This document shows positions 1-9,860 of a stretch of DNA of 64,000 bases, one piece after another. The notes under the pieces were generated by a model that was not told the DNA's origin, made no database searches, and was given only the letters and a program-made list of their open reading frames with translations. The stretch lies in contig NZ_JAPKNH010000003.1 of the NCBI RefSeq assembly GCF_026344005.1, forward strand, positions 548,916-612,915, written 5' to 3'. Positions within the stretch are counted from its first letter, which is position 1, and every line of letters begins with the position of its first letter. Made by a program: the position numbers and the translations under genes. The stretch is from Kaistia terrae (lineage in GTDB: Bacteria > Pseudomonadota > Alphaproteobacteria > Rhizobiales > Kaistiaceae).

Positions 1-348
1 GCCGTCTGCACCAACAAGCTCGAAGGCCTGTCAAACCTGCTGCTCGACGAACTCGGCCTTTCGAGCCGTTTCGCTGCAATCTGCGGCGCCGACACCTTTG
101 CCGCTCGCAAGCCAGACCCGCTTGCCCTGACCGAAACGATTCGACGCGCTGGCGGCGATCTGCGCCGCGCCATCATGATTGGTGATTCCGTCACGGACAT
201 CGACACCGCCAGGGCCGCCGGTATCCCCGTCATCGCCGTCGATTTCGGCTATACGACCGTCCCTGTGACCGAACTCGGCCCGGACGTGGTCATCGGCCAC
301 TTCGACGAACTGGCTGACGCCGTGACTGGACTGATGGTTCGCGCCTAA
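1..348 (+). CDS. gph: HAD hydrolase, phosphoglycolate phosphatase-like (5' truncated by window)
   Basis: The first 115 codons of the window read as the C-terminal half of a HAD-superfamily phosphatase and stop at TAA 346-348. Visible motifs are CTNK (motif II, Thr), KPDP (motif III, Lys37 of the fragment) and GDSVTDIDTA (motif IV, Asp pair at 62 and 66). This order and spacing fit phosphoglycolate phosphatase (Gph), which dephosphorylates 2-phosphoglycolate in the cytoplasm. The N-terminal DxD nucleophile motif lies before base 1 and cannot be seen, so substrate assignment is inferred. Another HAD phosphatase at 25494-26162 is a separate, complete gene. Confidence 0.85.
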   Translation, partial: AVCTNKLEGLSNLLLDELGLSSRFAAICGADTFAARKPDPLALTETIRRAGGDLRRAIMIGDSVTDIDTARAAGIPVIAVDFGYTTVPVTELGPDVVIGHFDELADAVTGLMVRA

Positions 349-390
349 GGCGCTTTTCGCGTGAAGCGTGCGGCGGTTCGCTCCAGGAGA

Positions 391-1272
391 CTAAGGGCAG
401 CGCTTGGCGGTAATCTTGAGCGGCTTCATATCGAGCCGGACAAGCTTGCCCGTCAGCGCGAAGTCGCCATAGTCCAGCCGCATCCGCCGGGTCACGCCAT
501 TCTCATAGACGATGAACGACAGTTCATAGGCGGGAGACGGCTCGCCTGTGGCCTTCTCGTCGAAATAGCTGAGCGTTACCGGCCAATGCCGGATATTCGC
601 GATACCCGCCTGCCTGGCAGTGGCTTCATCGCTGAGGTCGTCGGCACCAGCATTGGGCGCGCCGATAACGGCCGAGGTCGCATAGGGCTTCTCGCCCTTC
701 TCCGAGCCGTCGAACAATCCGACCTGCACGAAGCGCTCGCCACGCGTGGCCGCCTCGATGATCGTCGCCAGATGCTGGTTCGGGAACTGAAAGGACGGCG
801 CAATGTCGAAGCGCTCGGTCTTCGGCTTGGCAAGCGTGACATGCAGCTTGCCGCCCTCCCGCTCCGCCGATCCCGTGGAATCCTCGGCGAGCGCGCCATC
901 GACGTAGCTCTTGGTGGCAAAGCTGAAGCTCTTGCCATCACCATCCTCGAAGGTCGAAGTCGCCACGTCGGTCAGCCGGGAATTGCCCTCGCCATCGCTG
1001 ATCCGCGTTACGAAACGCAGCTTGGTATTGTAGCCGTCGCACCGAGAGCCGGAGAAGTCATAGACCATCCGACCTTCAGCATCGCTGATCGTATCGGACG
1101 ACTTGCCGCCTGTATCGAGCCGCAGGTCGTACACCGCCTGATGCGTCGCAAACGGGAGCTTCGCAGGTCCGGGCGAGAGGGCAATGGCAGCCCCCGTCAT
1201 TCCCAGCAGGGACGCGGCAACTGCGGCCAGCGCCAACCCTGTGCTACCGGCACCCATAGATACGGACTTCAT
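391..1272 (-). CDS. eipB: EipB family (DUF1849) periplasmic cell-envelope integrity protein
   Basis: A 293-residue protein with an N-terminal signal peptide (hydrophobic stretch about residues 12-32, Ala-rich cleavage area). Two cysteines remain in the mature part, Cys78 and Cys292, the penultimate residue. This is the layout of EipB/DUF1849, a periplasmic beta-spiral protein studied in Brucella, where it has an internal disulfide and supports envelope integrity. An ATG three codons upstream of this one also exists. The start at 1272 is preferred because GGGAG lies about six bases upstream and it leads directly into the signal peptide. It is transcribed divergently from the RidA gene across 1273-1456. 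Confidence 0.85.
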   Translation of the reverse strand: MKSVSMGAGSTGLALAAVAASLLGMTGAAIALSPGPAKLPFATHQAVYDLRLDTGGKSSDTISDAEGRMVYDFSGSRCDGYNTKLRFVTRISDGEGNSRLTDVATSTFEDGDGKSFSFATKSYVDGALAEDSTGSAEREGGKLHVTLAKPKTERFDIAPSFQFPNQHLATIIEAATRGERFVQVGLFDGSEKGEKPYATSAVIGAPNAGADDLSDEATARQAGIANIRHWPVTLSYFDEKATGEPSPAYELSFIVYENGVTRRMRLDYGDFALTGKLVRLDMKPLKITAKRCP

Positions 1273-1456
1273 GCTCGCTCCCATAATCGTCAGCCGACAT
1301 AGGGCTGACATAGACCGCATTTCAATCAGCAAAACGGCAAAACGTCCATGCACCACCGCGTGCACGATAGCGAAGCGCAGGCACGCGTCGCGCTTGCGGT
1401 TGGCCCGGAATCAAGCGAAACCGGGAAAGAACGACACAACGCCTTGGGAGAACCCT

Positions 1457-1921
1457 ATGACGAGCCAGATCGAAAGCCGCCTCGAAGCTCTCGGAATCGT
1501 GTTGCCCGCAGCGGTGGCACCGGTCGCCAACTACGTACCGGCCGTCGAAAGCCAGGGCTTCCTCTATATCTCCGGGCAGATCCCGAAGGGCGCAAACGGC
1601 CTCGAATATGTCGGCAAGCTCGGGCGCGAACTGAGCGTGGATGACGGCCGCGCCGCTGCCCGCCTGTGTGCCATCAACATCCTCGCCCAGGCCAAGCTGG
1701 CACTTGGCGACCTCGACCGGGTCGGCCGCGTCGTCAAGCTGGTCGGCTTCGTGAATTGCGACCCCGAATTCGGCGATCACCCGCAAGTGGTCAATGGCGC
1801 CTCCGATCTCATGGTCGAGGTCTTCGGCGACAAGGGTCGCCATGCCCGCTCGGCCGTCGGCGTCGCAGCCCTTCCCTTCGGCGTTGGCGTCGAAGTCGAA
1901 GCCATCCTCGAGATCGCCTGA
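1457..1921 (+). CDS. RidA family protein (YjgF/YER057c/UK114)
   Basis: A 154-residue protein of the RidA superfamily, whose archetype hydrolyses reactive enamine/imine intermediates released by PLP enzymes. Supporting stretches are ISGQIP near residue 40 and the conserved C-terminal hydrophobic block ending in VEVEAILEIA. It is somewhat longer than the 128-residue archetype and resembles the long alphaproteobacterial subgroup, whose substrates are not established. The ATG at 1457 has GGGAG at 1446-1450. The next gene starts seven bases after its stop, so the two are probably cotranscribed. Confidence 0.85.
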   Translation: MTSQIESRLEALGIVLPAAVAPVANYVPAVESQGFLYISGQIPKGANGLEYVGKLGRELSVDDGRAAARLCAINILAQAKLALGDLDRVGRVVKLVGFVNCDPEFGDHPQVVNGASDLMVEVFGDKGRHARSAVGVAALPFGVGVEVEAILEIA

Positions 1922-1927
1922 TCGATC

Positions 1928-2698
1928 ATGACCAGACACGCGCCCGCCGCCGCCCCCGCATGGCTCACCGCACGCCCGATCGCCCACCGCGCCTATCACG
2001 ACGCGAAAAGCGGCCGGATGGAGAACACGCTTTCGGCCGTCCGCGCCGCGATCGACCACAATTTCGCGATTGAGGTGGATCTGCAGCTGACCGCCGATGG
2101 CGCCGTCGTCGTGTTCCATGACGACACGGTCGATCGCCTGCTTCAGGCAACGGGACGAGTCGACGCCTTTACTGTTGCCGCGCTGAAGGCAGCCGCTTTC
2201 AAGGCGGGCAACGACCATGTGCCGACGCTGGCGGAACTGCTGGAAACCGTCGCCGGCAAGGTTCCGCTGGTGATCGAGTTGAAAAGCAACTGGGACGGCA
2301 ACCGCCGATTGGAATCGGCCGTCGTCCCGATCCTCGCTGCCTATGAGGGACCGGCGGTGATCATGTCATTCGATCCGGATTCGATGCAGGTCATGCAATG
2401 GCTGTTGCCGACGATGCCGCGCGGCATCGTCGCGGACCGCTATACCGACCTCGACGATTGGGGCGCCCTGTCCCCGCGCCAGCGCTTTTCGCTGCGCAAT
2501 CTTTCGGCCGTGCCGAAGGTCGGCGCCAGCTTCGTCTCTTACGACTTGAACGGCCTGCCCTCCTTCGCGCCCTCGAAGGTACGCGCAAGTGGCATGCCGC
2601 TGATCACCTGGACCGTGCGGGCGCCGGAGCAGGCGGCGAAGGCCAGGCTCTATACAGACCAGATCACCTTCGAGGGGTTTGACCCGGACAAGGCGTAG
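1928..2698 (+). CDS. Glycerophosphodiester phosphodiesterase family protein
   Basis: A 256-residue GDPD-fold enzyme expected to hydrolyse glycerophosphodiesters to glycerol-3-phosphate and an alcohol. Catalytic and metal residues are visible in order: HR at 20-21, EN at 32-33, EVD at 49-51, HDD at 64-66 and ELK at 117-119. There is no signal peptide or membrane segment, so it is probably cytoplasmic (UgpQ-like). It starts seven bases after the RidA stop. The following genes are envelope-modifying candidates, and a phosphoglycerol-related theme is possible but inferred. Confidence 0.9.
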   Translation: MTRHAPAAAPAWLTARPIAHRAYHDAKSGRMENTLSAVRAAIDHNFAIEVDLQLTADGAVVVFHDDTVDRLLQATGRVDAFTVAALKAAAFKAGNDHVPTLAELLETVAGKVPLVIELKSNWDGNRRLESAVVPILAAYEGPAVIMSFDPDSMQVMQWLLPTMPRGIVADRYTDLDDWGALSPRQRFSLRNLSAVPKVGASFVSYDLNGLPSFAPSKVRASGMPLITWTVRAPEQAAKARLYTDQITFEGFDPDKA

Positions 2699-2807
2699 CG
2701 CCCACGGTCAAGCGCAAGGCGACAGGGCCAGATGCGACTTGCGCTTGCGGCATTCCGCCTTAGATGCATGGATAGCCCATGCGCTCAAGCGAGATCGTTT
2801 CCCCCTC

Positions 2808-4082
2808 ATGACCGCTTCCCCCGATGCGCGCCTCAGCGTCCTGTCCTCGCTCGCTGAAATCGATCGGCAGGACTGGGATGCCTGCGCCAATCCAGGCTGG
2901 CCCTCCGCCCGGCCGTTTGGCGAAGATCCGTCCGCGTTCCTGAAGGCGTTTCATGGACAAGCGGCCACCTCGTCGGCACCCGACCCGCTTGAATCAGTAT
3001 CTCAAAAGCCTGCCTATAACCCTTTCGTTTCATACGACTTTCTACACGCCCTGGAAGAGTCCGGCGCCGCGACCGGCCGGACTGGCTGGCAAGCGAGACA
3101 CCTCGTTCTCGATGGCGCGGACGGCAAGCCGGCCGGCATCGTGCCTTGCTACCAGAAGACCCATTCGATGGGCGAATACGTCTTCGATCAGGGCTGGGCG
3201 GACGCCTATGAGCGCGCCGGTGGGCGCTATTATCCGAAGTTGCAGGTTTCCGTACCGTTCACCCCCGCGACCGGTCCGCGACTTTTGGCACGAGCCGATG
3301 CGCCGGCAGGCACGCGCGAAATACTGGCCGCCGGGTTGCTCGAACTCTGCCGCCAGCTCAGCACATCCTCGATCCACGCAACCTTCCTGAATGACACCGA
3401 CGCCGACCTTCTGGACGACAGCGGCTTCCTCGCCCGCATGGATCAGCAGTTCCATTTCATCAATGAGGGCTATCGCGACTTCGACGATTTCCTTGAGGCG
3501 CTGGCCTCGCGCAAGCGCAAGGCGATCCGGCGCGAACGACGCGAGGCGCTGGCCGACGGCATCACGATCGAGCATCTGACCGGGGCGGCGATCACAGAAC
3601 GCGATTGGGACGCCTTTTTCGACTTCTACATGGATACCGGCGCCAGAAAATGGGGCCGCCCCTATCTGAACCGCCGATTCTTCTCGCTGCTCGGCGAGCG
3701 CATGGCCGACCGAGTCCTGCTGATCGTCGCCAAGCGCGACGGCGTCCCGATCGCCGGCGCGCTCAACATGATCGGCTCCGACGCGCTCTACGGCCGCTAT
3801 TGGGGCGCGTCCGAGGACGTGCCGTTCCTCCATTTCGAGGTTTGCTACCATCAGGCCGTCGACTGGGCGATCGCGCATGGCCTGCCTCGCGTCGAGGCCG
3901 GCGCGCAAGGGGACCACAAGCTGGCGCGCGGCTATCGGCCGATTGTGACCCGCTCAGCCCACTGGATCGCCGATCGCGGCCTGCGCCGGGCGGTTGCCGA
4001 CTATCTCGGCCGCGAGCGCGAAGCCGTTGCCGCCGATCATGAATTCCTCGACGAGCACACGCCTTTCAAAGCTGATACGTGA
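2808..4082 (+). CDS. GNAT/FemAB-like acyltransferase, DUF482 (PF04339) family
   Basis: A 424-residue protein with features of the DUF482/FemAB-like branch of the GNAT superfamily. These are an N-terminal block with YDFLHALEESG and GWQARHLVL, then YVFDQGWADAYER and YYPKLQVSVPFTP, and a C-terminal block with RYWGA and HFEVCYHQ. The family is predicted to transfer acyl or aminoacyl groups, but its substrate is unknown. The frame is open back to about 2679, but ATG 2808 is where family-like sequence begins; no clear Shine-Dalgarno is visible, so the start is moderately certain. The sulfatase-fold gene follows after six bases, suggesting cotranscription. Confidence 0.8.
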   Translation: MTASPDARLSVLSSLAEIDRQDWDACANPGWPSARPFGEDPSAFLKAFHGQAATSSAPDPLESVSQKPAYNPFVSYDFLHALEESGAATGRTGWQARHLVLDGADGKPAGIVPCYQKTHSMGEYVFDQGWADAYERAGGRYYPKLQVSVPFTPATGPRLLARADAPAGTREILAAGLLELCRQLSTSSIHATFLNDTDADLLDDSGFLARMDQQFHFINEGYRDFDDFLEALASRKRKAIRRERREALADGITIEHLTGAAITERDWDAFFDFYMDTGARKWGRPYLNRRFFSLLGERMADRVLLIVAKRDGVPIAGALNMIGSDALYGRYWGASEDVPFLHFEVCYHQAVDWAIAHGLPRVEAGAQGDHKLARGYRPIVTRSAHWIADRGLRRAVADYLGREREAVAADHEFLDEHTPFKADT

Positions 4083-4088
4083 ATTTGA

Positions 4089-5771
4089 ATGACAGCGATT
4101 CTTCTCTGGGTCGGCGCGGCGGCCATCCTGCTCGTGACCGAACGGCAACCGGCAAAGCCTGTCTTCGCCCTGCTGGCCTTCGCCTTCCTGACCACCTGCT
4201 TCCTGCTTGTCGTCGGCGATCTGGAGCGAGCCACGCTGCTGGCGCTGATCCTGGCGTTGACGATCGTCGGCGCCTCGGCCGTCAAGCATCACCACAGCGG
4301 CATGAAACTCGCCGTCGGTGACCTGGCGCTGACTTTTGCCGGCACGATCCCTTTCATGCTGCGGCAGTATCGGCGCACGGCCGCCCTGACGATTGCCGGC
4401 GCGGTGCTGCTATTCCTCGCGGCCATGGCGACGCTGGCGCTGGTACGCGGCGTGCCCCTCGCCTTGTCGTCGCGCGGGCTCGCCTTCGTGCTCACCGGCG
4501 TGGCGCTCTACGCGCTCTGGCGAGCGAATGGCGGTACCGCTTACCGGACCGACGTCACGACGCAAAAGCGCTTCTTCTCGTTCTTCATGACCTCGCTGGT
4601 CGATATTGCCAGTTGGTGGCCTACCGGAGGACTGCGGATGCTCGATGTGGCCGCGACCTCGCTGCCGCTGGCATCGCCGATCGCCGCTCGAACCAATATC
4701 CGTCCCGACATTATCGTCATCCAGCATGAATCGGTGTTCGATCCCCGCCTCTACGACCTCCCCGTAGACGATCGCATCGCTGAGCTCCTGACGCCGAAGG
4801 GTGCGCTGGCCGGACGGCTGCATGTCGACATCTATGGCGGGGGATCGTGGCAGACGGAATTCAGCCTGCTGACGGGACTTTCGTCCGCCAGCTTCGGGCC
4901 GGATTCCTATTTCCTATTCAAGAAGGGTGTTGGTCGCTTCCGGCACTCTTTGCCAAGCGAATTGGCGGCGCTCGGCTACCGCACGATGCTCTCCACCAGT
5001 TGCCGGCGCGAATTCATGAACTACGACGCCTTCTATGCCGGCATCGGCGTTACAGAGCGGGTGTTTTCTGACGAATTCCCGCCCCCCTTCGATCTCACCG
5101 CTTTCGAGGTGAGCAATTCGGATGCGGCATTCTTCGAGGCAACCCGGGCTGCGCTGGAGCGTTCGCTCGACCGCGACCCGGCCCCCCGCTTCCTGATGGC
5201 GCTGACCAATTTCAATCACGGCCCGCATGAAACGCGGCTTGTGCCGCCCGGACTCTATGAAGAGGAACGGCGCTTCGCCACCGCCGCCCTGCCTGACGGC
5301 AATTACGGCGAATACTATGCCCGTCTGGCCGAGACGGCCGAAAGCTACGCGACGTTCAAGGCGATGCTCGCGGCGCGATATCCCGACCGGCCGATGCTGA
5401 TCGTGCGCTATGGCGACCATCAACCGACCATGACGCGCGCCATCGAGGAAGCGCGCGGTATCGCGCTGGACGATCCGCGCCAGTTCGAGACATTTTATGC
5501 GATCGAAGGCATCAATTTCGAGCCAGCTCTGACGAGCGTGCCGGAGAGGCTCGACATCGCCATGCTCGGCACCATAGCGCTACAGGCTTCCGGCCTGCCG
5601 CTCGACGCCACAACCGCCACCCGCGCCGGTCTCATCGACGAATGCGGGGCGCTCTATATGGCGACATCATCGGAGCGGAAGAACCGCTTCCACCGCACGT
5701 TGATCGAACAGGGCATGATCGATCTCGGCAAGGCTGCGCCGCAGGTTGCTGTCCTGACCGAGCAGACCTGA
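4089..5771 (+). CDS. LTA-synthase-like sulfatase-fold membrane transferase
   Basis: A 560-residue protein with about five hydrophobic segments in residues 1-150 and a C-terminal alkaline-phosphatase/sulfatase domain. Metal-site motifs are HES (Glu214), GGSWQTEF (251-258) and YGDH (Asp443, His444). This architecture matches phosphoglycerol and phosphoethanolamine transferases such as LtaS and OpgB, which act on the outer face of the inner membrane. By the EF register, Ser253 sits where LtaS has its nucleophilic threonine. In rhizobia such enzymes can decorate periplasmic cyclic glucans, but the substrate here is inferred only. The gene is closely linked to the acyltransferase upstream. Confidence 0.8.
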   Translation: MTAILLWVGAAAILLVTERQPAKPVFALLAFAFLTTCFLLVVGDLERATLLALILALTIVGASAVKHHHSGMKLAVGDLALTFAGTIPFMLRQYRRTAALTIAGAVLLFLAAMATLALVRGVPLALSSRGLAFVLTGVALYALWRANGGTAYRTDVTTQKRFFSFFMTSLVDIASWWPTGGLRMLDVAATSLPLASPIAARTNIRPDIIVIQHESVFDPRLYDLPVDDRIAELLTPKGALAGRLHVDIYGGGSWQTEFSLLTGLSSASFGPDSYFLFKKGVGRFRHSLPSELAALGYRTMLSTSCRREFMNYDAFYAGIGVTERVFSDEFPPPFDLTAFEVSNSDAAFFEATRAALERSLDRDPAPRFLMALTNFNHGPHETRLVPPGLYEEERRFATAALPDGNYGEYYARLAETAESYATFKAMLAARYPDRPMLIVRYGDHQPTMTRAIEEARGIALDDPRQFETFYAIEGINFEPALTSVPERLDIAMLGTIALQASGLPLDATTATRAGLIDECGALYMATSSERKNRFHRTLIEQGMIDLGKAAPQVAVLTEQT

Positions 5772-5792
5772 AACTCATGACGGGAGACATCC

Positions 5793-6221
5793 ATGACCCA
5801 GTATGACGACGCCAACATCTTCGCCCGCATCCTGCGCGGCGAAATCCCGTCGCACAGCGTCTATGAGGACGCCGAGGCGATCGCCTTCATGGATGTGATG
5901 CCGCAAGGCCCCGGCCATCTGCTGGTCGTGCCAAAGGCCGCCTCGCGAAATCTGCTCGACGCGGATCCCGCCGTTCTGTCACGGCTGATGCCGGTCGTGC
6001 AAAAGCTCGCCCGCGCCGCCAAGCTCGCCTTCGCGGCCGATGGCGTCACCGTGATGCAGTTCAACGAGCCGGCATCCGGCCAGACGGTTTTCCACCTGCA
6101 CGTGCACATCATTCCGCGCTTCGACGGCGAGCCGCTGCATCCCCATACCGGCACCATGGAGAAGCCTGAGATCCTGGCCGAAAACGCCGAGCGGGTCCGC
6201 GCCGCGCTCGGCGGGAAATAA
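5793..6221 (+). CDS. HIT family nucleotide-binding hydrolase
   Basis: A 142-residue histidine-triad protein of the HINT branch. The triad HLHVHI lies at residues 101-106, with upstream FARILRGEIPS and the GHLLVVPK block typical of the family. HIT proteins hydrolyse nucleoside phosphoramidates or transfer nucleotides; the physiological substrate is generally unknown. The start at 5793 has GGGAGA at 5781-5786. It follows the sulfatase-fold gene by 21 bases and may be its last cotranscribed partner. Confidence 0.92.
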   Translation: MTQYDDANIFARILRGEIPSHSVYEDAEAIAFMDVMPQGPGHLLVVPKAASRNLLDADPAVLSRLMPVVQKLARAAKLAFAADGVTVMQFNEPASGQTVFHLHVHIIPRFDGEPLHPHTGTMEKPEILAENAERVRAALGGK

Positions 6222-6289
6222 TCCGCGACCACCATGTCACAGGTGGCCAGCCTGTCTCGTCTTGTCTCCGTAACCCCATGGAGAACATC

Positions 6290-6760
6290 ATGCACGAGCG
6301 ACTGAACGCCTTTGCCGCCGCCCCGGAAGCCGTCAAGGCTATGATCGAACTGAGCGGCAAACTCGCCGCCGGCAGTATCGAGCACAGCCTGCAGGAACTG
6401 GTGGAAATCCGCGCCTCGCAAATCAATGGCTGCGCAAATTGCCTGCACATGCATACGGCGAATGCGCGCAAGAATGGAGAGACCGAGGAACGCATCTACC
6501 TCCTCAGCGCCTGGCGCGAATCGCTGCTGTATACCAAGCGGGAGCGCGCAGCGCTTGCCTGGACCGAAGCGCTGACGCTGGTTGCCGAGACGCATGCGCC
6601 GGATGCAGACTATGAAGCGCTGCAGGGCGTATTCTCGGCCAAGGAGCAGGTCGAACTGACGCTGCTGATCGGCACCATCAACACCTGGAACCGCTTCTCG
6701 GTCGGCTTCCGCACAGTGCATTCGAACGACCGTAAGGCTGCCGCGCAAGAGGCGGCTTGA
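6290..6760 (+). CDS. Carboxymuconolactone decarboxylase/AhpD-like protein
   Basis: A 156-residue all-helical AhpD-like protein. Cys48, Cys51 and His55 form the CxxC-x3-H motif of AhpD-type peroxidase or disulfide-relay proteins, so an antioxidant role is more likely than decarboxylation. ATG 6290 is chosen over the in-frame ATG at 6278 because GGAGA at 6280-6284 spaces correctly for 6290. The gene is followed at once by a strong bidirectional hairpin terminator. Confidence 0.88.
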   Translation: MHERLNAFAAAPEAVKAMIELSGKLAAGSIEHSLQELVEIRASQINGCANCLHMHTANARKNGETEERIYLLSAWRESLLYTKRERAALAWTEALTLVAETHAPDADYEALQGVFSAKEQVELTLLIGTINTWNRFSVGFRTVHSNDRKAAAQEAA

Positions 6761-6788
6761 CGCCCCCTCACCGACCCTCACAAGCAAA

Positions 6789-6818
6789 CGGGGGCGCCTT
6801 TCGGCGCCCCCGCTTTCA
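6789..6818. terminator. Bidirectional intrinsic terminator between the AhpD-like gene and clpA
   Basis: A perfect 10-bp stem (6789-6798 paired with 6803-6812) with a TTTC loop, GC-rich, and a short T-rich tail on the plus strand (CTTTCATT). It sits between two convergent genes, so it can serve both. Confidence 0.8.
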
Positions 6819-6838
6819 TTCCGTTTGTACCAGGCGGA

Positions 6839-9280
6839 TTACTCCGTCTTCAGCGGCACCTTCGGGACCAAACCACCGCGCTTCGGTGGCGTAGGCTTCT
6901 CGGCCGCCACCTTCTTCGCGCTCGTGCCGGCCGCCTTGCGGCGAGGCTTCGCCTTGGCCTTGGGCTCTTCCGGCTCACGCTTCGGCGTCACCGGTCCATC
7001 CTCGATCGGGTCGAGATGCAGGCCAGTCTCGCCATTTTCCTTGGTCTCGACCGTGATCTTGACCGTACCGCCCTTGCGCAGCTTGCCGAACAGCACCTCG
7101 TCAGCCAGCGGCTGCTTGATGAACTGCTGGATCACGCGGCCAAGCGGGCGGGCGCCCATCTGGCGATCGTAACCCTTGTGAGCCAGCCAATCGACCGCCT
7201 CGGGCGACAGATCGAACGTAACACCCCGGTCTGCCAGCTGCGCTTCAAGCTGAAGCACGAACTTCTGCACAACGTTATGCACGACCTCGATCGGCAGATT
7301 GCCGAATTGGACGATCGCATCGAGCCGGTTGCGGAACTCCGGCGCGAACAGGCGGTTGATCGCCTCCTGGTCGTCGGGGTCGCGCGTCGTCGACTTGAAG
7401 CCGATGGCGGGCTTGGCGAGATCGGCCGCACCGGCATTGGTGGTCATGATCAGGATGACGTTCCTGAAATCGACCTGCTTGCCGTTGTGGTCGGTCAGTT
7501 TGCCGTGATCCATCACCTGCAACAGGATGTTGAACAGGTCCGGATGCGCCTTCTCGATTTCGTCGAGCAGCAGCACGCAATGCGGATGCTGGTCGACGCC
7601 ATCAGTCAGAAGACCGCCCTGATCGAAGCCGACATAGCCGGGAGGCGCGCCGATCAGCCGCGAGACCGTATGGCGCTCCATGTATTCCGACATGTCGAAG
7701 CGGATCAGCTCGACGCCGAGGCTCGCCGCCAGTTGCTTGGCGACTTCGGTCTTGCCGACACCCGTCGGTCCGGCGAACAGGTAGGAGCCGATCGGCTTCT
7801 CCGGTTCGCGCAGGCCAGCACGCGCCAACTTGATTGCCGAGGTGACCTGGGCGATGGCGCTGTCCTGCCCGTAAACGACACGCTTCAGCGTCGCCTCCAG
7901 GCTCTTGAGCACTTCCTGGTCGTCCTTCGACACCGTCTTGGGCGGGATCCGCGCCATCGTGGCGATCGTGTCCTCGATCTCCTTTACGCCGATCGTCTTC
8001 TTGCGGCGGTTCTCCGGCACCAGCATCTGCGAGGCGCCGGTCTCATCGATCACGTCGATCGCCTTGTCCGGCAGCTTGCGGTCATGGATGTAACGGGCCG
8101 AAAGCTCAACCGCCGACTTGATGGCGTCGTTGGTATAGCGGACGCGGTGAAAATCCTCGAAATAGGGCTTGAGCCCCTTCAGGATCTCGATCGCATCGGG
8201 GATCGTCGGCTCGTTGACGTCAATCTTCTGGAAGCGCCGGACGAGCGCCCGGTCCTTCTCGAAAAACTGCCGATATTCCTTGTAGGTGGTCGAGCCAATG
8301 CAGCGGATCGAACCACCGGCCAGCGCCGGCTTCAGAAGGTTCGAAGCATCCATCGCCCCGCCCGACGTCGCGCCCGCACCAATGACGGTGTGGATCTCGT
8401 CGATGAACAGGATCGATCCCGGATATTCCTCGATCTCCTTGACGACCTGCTTCAGCCGCTCCTCGAAATCACCGCGATAGCGGGTTCCGGCGAGCAGCGT
8501 GCCCATGTCGAGCGAGAAGATGGTCGAGCCGGCGAGCACGTCGGGGACGTCACCCTCGACGATCCGCTTGGCAAGACCCTCGGCGATCGCCGTCTTGCCG
8601 ACGCCGGGGTCGCCGACGAAGAGCGGGTTGTTCTTCTGACGGCGGCAGAGAATCTGGATCGTGCGCGCGATTTCGACGTCGCGGCCGATCAGCGGGTCAA
8701 TCTTCCCCTTCTTCGCCTTTTCGTTCAGGTTGATGCAATAAGCGTCGAGCGCATCAGCCTTTTTCTTGTTTTCCTCACGGCTGTCGACCGTGGCTGCGTC
8801 GTCGTCGACGCCGTGCACCGGCCGGCTCTCGCTCATGCCTGCCCGCTTGGCGATGCCATGCGAGATATAGTTGACCGCGTCGTAGCGGGTCATGTCCTGC
8901 TCCTGCAGGAAGTAGGCGGCATGGCTCTCGCGCTCGGCGAAGATGGCGACGAGCACGTTGGCGCCGGTGACTTCTTCCCGTCCGGACGACTGGACATGGA
9001 TCACGGCGCGCTGGATCACGCGCTGGAACCCGGCGGTCGGCTTCGAGTCTTCCTCTGGGCCATGCGCCAGATTGGCCAGTTCCGTATCGATGTAGTCGAT
9101 CAGGCTGCGCTTCAGCATGTCGAGATCGACATTGCAGGCGCGCATAACGGCAGCTGCGTCCTGATCTTCGATCAGAGCGAGCAACAGATGTTCGAGGGTC
9201 GCGTATTCCTGATGGCGTTCGTTCGCTATGGCGAGCGCCTGGTGGAGGGCCTTTTCGAGGCTTCGGGAGAATGACGGCAC
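6839..9280 (-). CDS. clpA: ATP-dependent Clp protease ATP-binding subunit ClpA
   Basis: An 813-residue class I Clp/Hsp100 AAA+ unfoldase that feeds substrates to ClpP. It has the N-domain beginning [10 protein letters not shown], a first Walker A (GDPGVGKTA) with FIDEIHT, and a second Walker A (GPTGVGKTE) with LLDEIEKAH. The C-terminal tail after about residue 765 is Lys/Pro-rich and looks like a low-complexity extension. The start codon is GTG at 9280-9278, with GAGG about seven bases upstream. It lies nine bases downstream of clpS, its adaptor, so the two are cotranscribed. Confidence 0.97.
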   Translation of the reverse strand: MPSFSRSLEKALHQALAIANERHQEYATLEHLLLALIEDQDAAAVMRACNVDLDMLKRSLIDYIDTELANLAHGPEEDSKPTAGFQRVIQRAVIHVQSSGREEVTGANVLVAIFAERESHAAYFLQEQDMTRYDAVNYISHGIAKRAGMSESRPVHGVDDDAATVDSREENKKKADALDAYCINLNEKAKKGKIDPLIGRDVEIARTIQILCRRQKNNPLFVGDPGVGKTAIAEGLAKRIVEGDVPDVLAGSTIFSLDMGTLLAGTRYRGDFEERLKQVVKEIEEYPGSILFIDEIHTVIGAGATSGGAMDASNLLKPALAGGSIRCIGSTTYKEYRQFFEKDRALVRRFQKIDVNEPTIPDAIEILKGLKPYFEDFHRVRYTNDAIKSAVELSARYIHDRKLPDKAIDVIDETGASQMLVPENRRKKTIGVKEIEDTIATMARIPPKTVSKDDQEVLKSLEATLKRVVYGQDSAIAQVTSAIKLARAGLREPEKPIGSYLFAGPTGVGKTEVAKQLAASLGVELIRFDMSEYMERHTVSRLIGAPPGYVGFDQGGLLTDGVDQHPHCVLLLDEIEKAHPDLFNILLQVMDHGKLTDHNGKQVDFRNVILIMTTNAGAADLAKPAIGFKSTTRDPDDQEAINRLFAPEFRNRLDAIVQFGNLPIEVVHNVVQKFVLQLEAQLADRGVTFDLSPEAVDWLAHKGYDRQMGARPLGRVIQQFIKQPLADEVLFGKLRKGGTVKITVETKENGETGLHLDPIEDGPVTPKREPEEPKAKAKPRRKAAGTSAKKVAAEKPTPPKRGGLVPKVPLKTE

Positions 9281-9289
9281 GTTAGGACC

Positions 9290-9619
9290 TCACTTCCTTT
9301 CCATCACGCATTGCAGCGGATGTTGGTGTTTTCGCGCGAAATCCATCACCTGTGTGACCTTGGTCTCGGCCACTTCATAGGTGAAGACACCACACTCCCC
9401 CACACCATGCTGATGCACATGCAGCATGATCTGCGTGGCCTCCTCCCGGTTCTTGTTGAAGAACCGTTCGACGACGTGCACGACGAATTCCATCGGCGTG
9501 TAGTCGTCGTTCAGAAGCAGAACGCGATACAGGTTCGGCCGCTTGGTTTTGGGCCGCGTTTTGGTGATGACGCCGATTTCGTTGTCGGCATCATCGGAAC
9601 GACGAGGTTCTTTGCTCAT
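9290..9619 (-). CDS. clpS: ATP-dependent Clp protease adaptor ClpS
   Basis: A 109-residue ClpS. It has the variable N-terminal tail, then [18 protein letters not shown] with the N-end-rule binding pocket, and the [11 protein letters not shown] block. ClpS delivers substrates with bulky hydrophobic N-termini to ClpAP. It is the first gene of the clpS-clpA operon. No strong Shine-Dalgarno is visible before ATG 9619. Confidence 0.97.
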   Translation of the reverse strand: MSKEPRRSDDADNEIGVITKTRPKTKRPNLYRVLLLNDDYTPMEFVVHVVERFFNKNREEATQIMLHVHQHGVGECGVFTYEVAETKVTQVMDFARKHQHPLQCVMERK

Positions 9620-9860
9620 AGGGTTCGATCAATAACGTCGCTAAAACGGAATCCTGCCGATTATCACGCTGCAGCGCAATCGCTCATTTTGAGGATCCGC
9701 GCTGCCACGCCCCAGACAGGCGGGAGAGGTGTTGGACTTTTATATGGGGAGGCTTGCCGGGGATGGAAGTGGGGCCGGTCCGCCGCATGGACATCACATC
9801 CCTTTCGGTCCTATCTCGATCCCGCCAGTCGAGTCCGACATGGCATGGATCGGAGCCTAA

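Noticed and set aside
7016..9274. A long plus-strand open frame opposite clpA (752 codons)
   Set aside because: It is the antisense of a fully conserved ClpA, has no recognisable domain, and its composition is that expected from the high-GC reverse frame.
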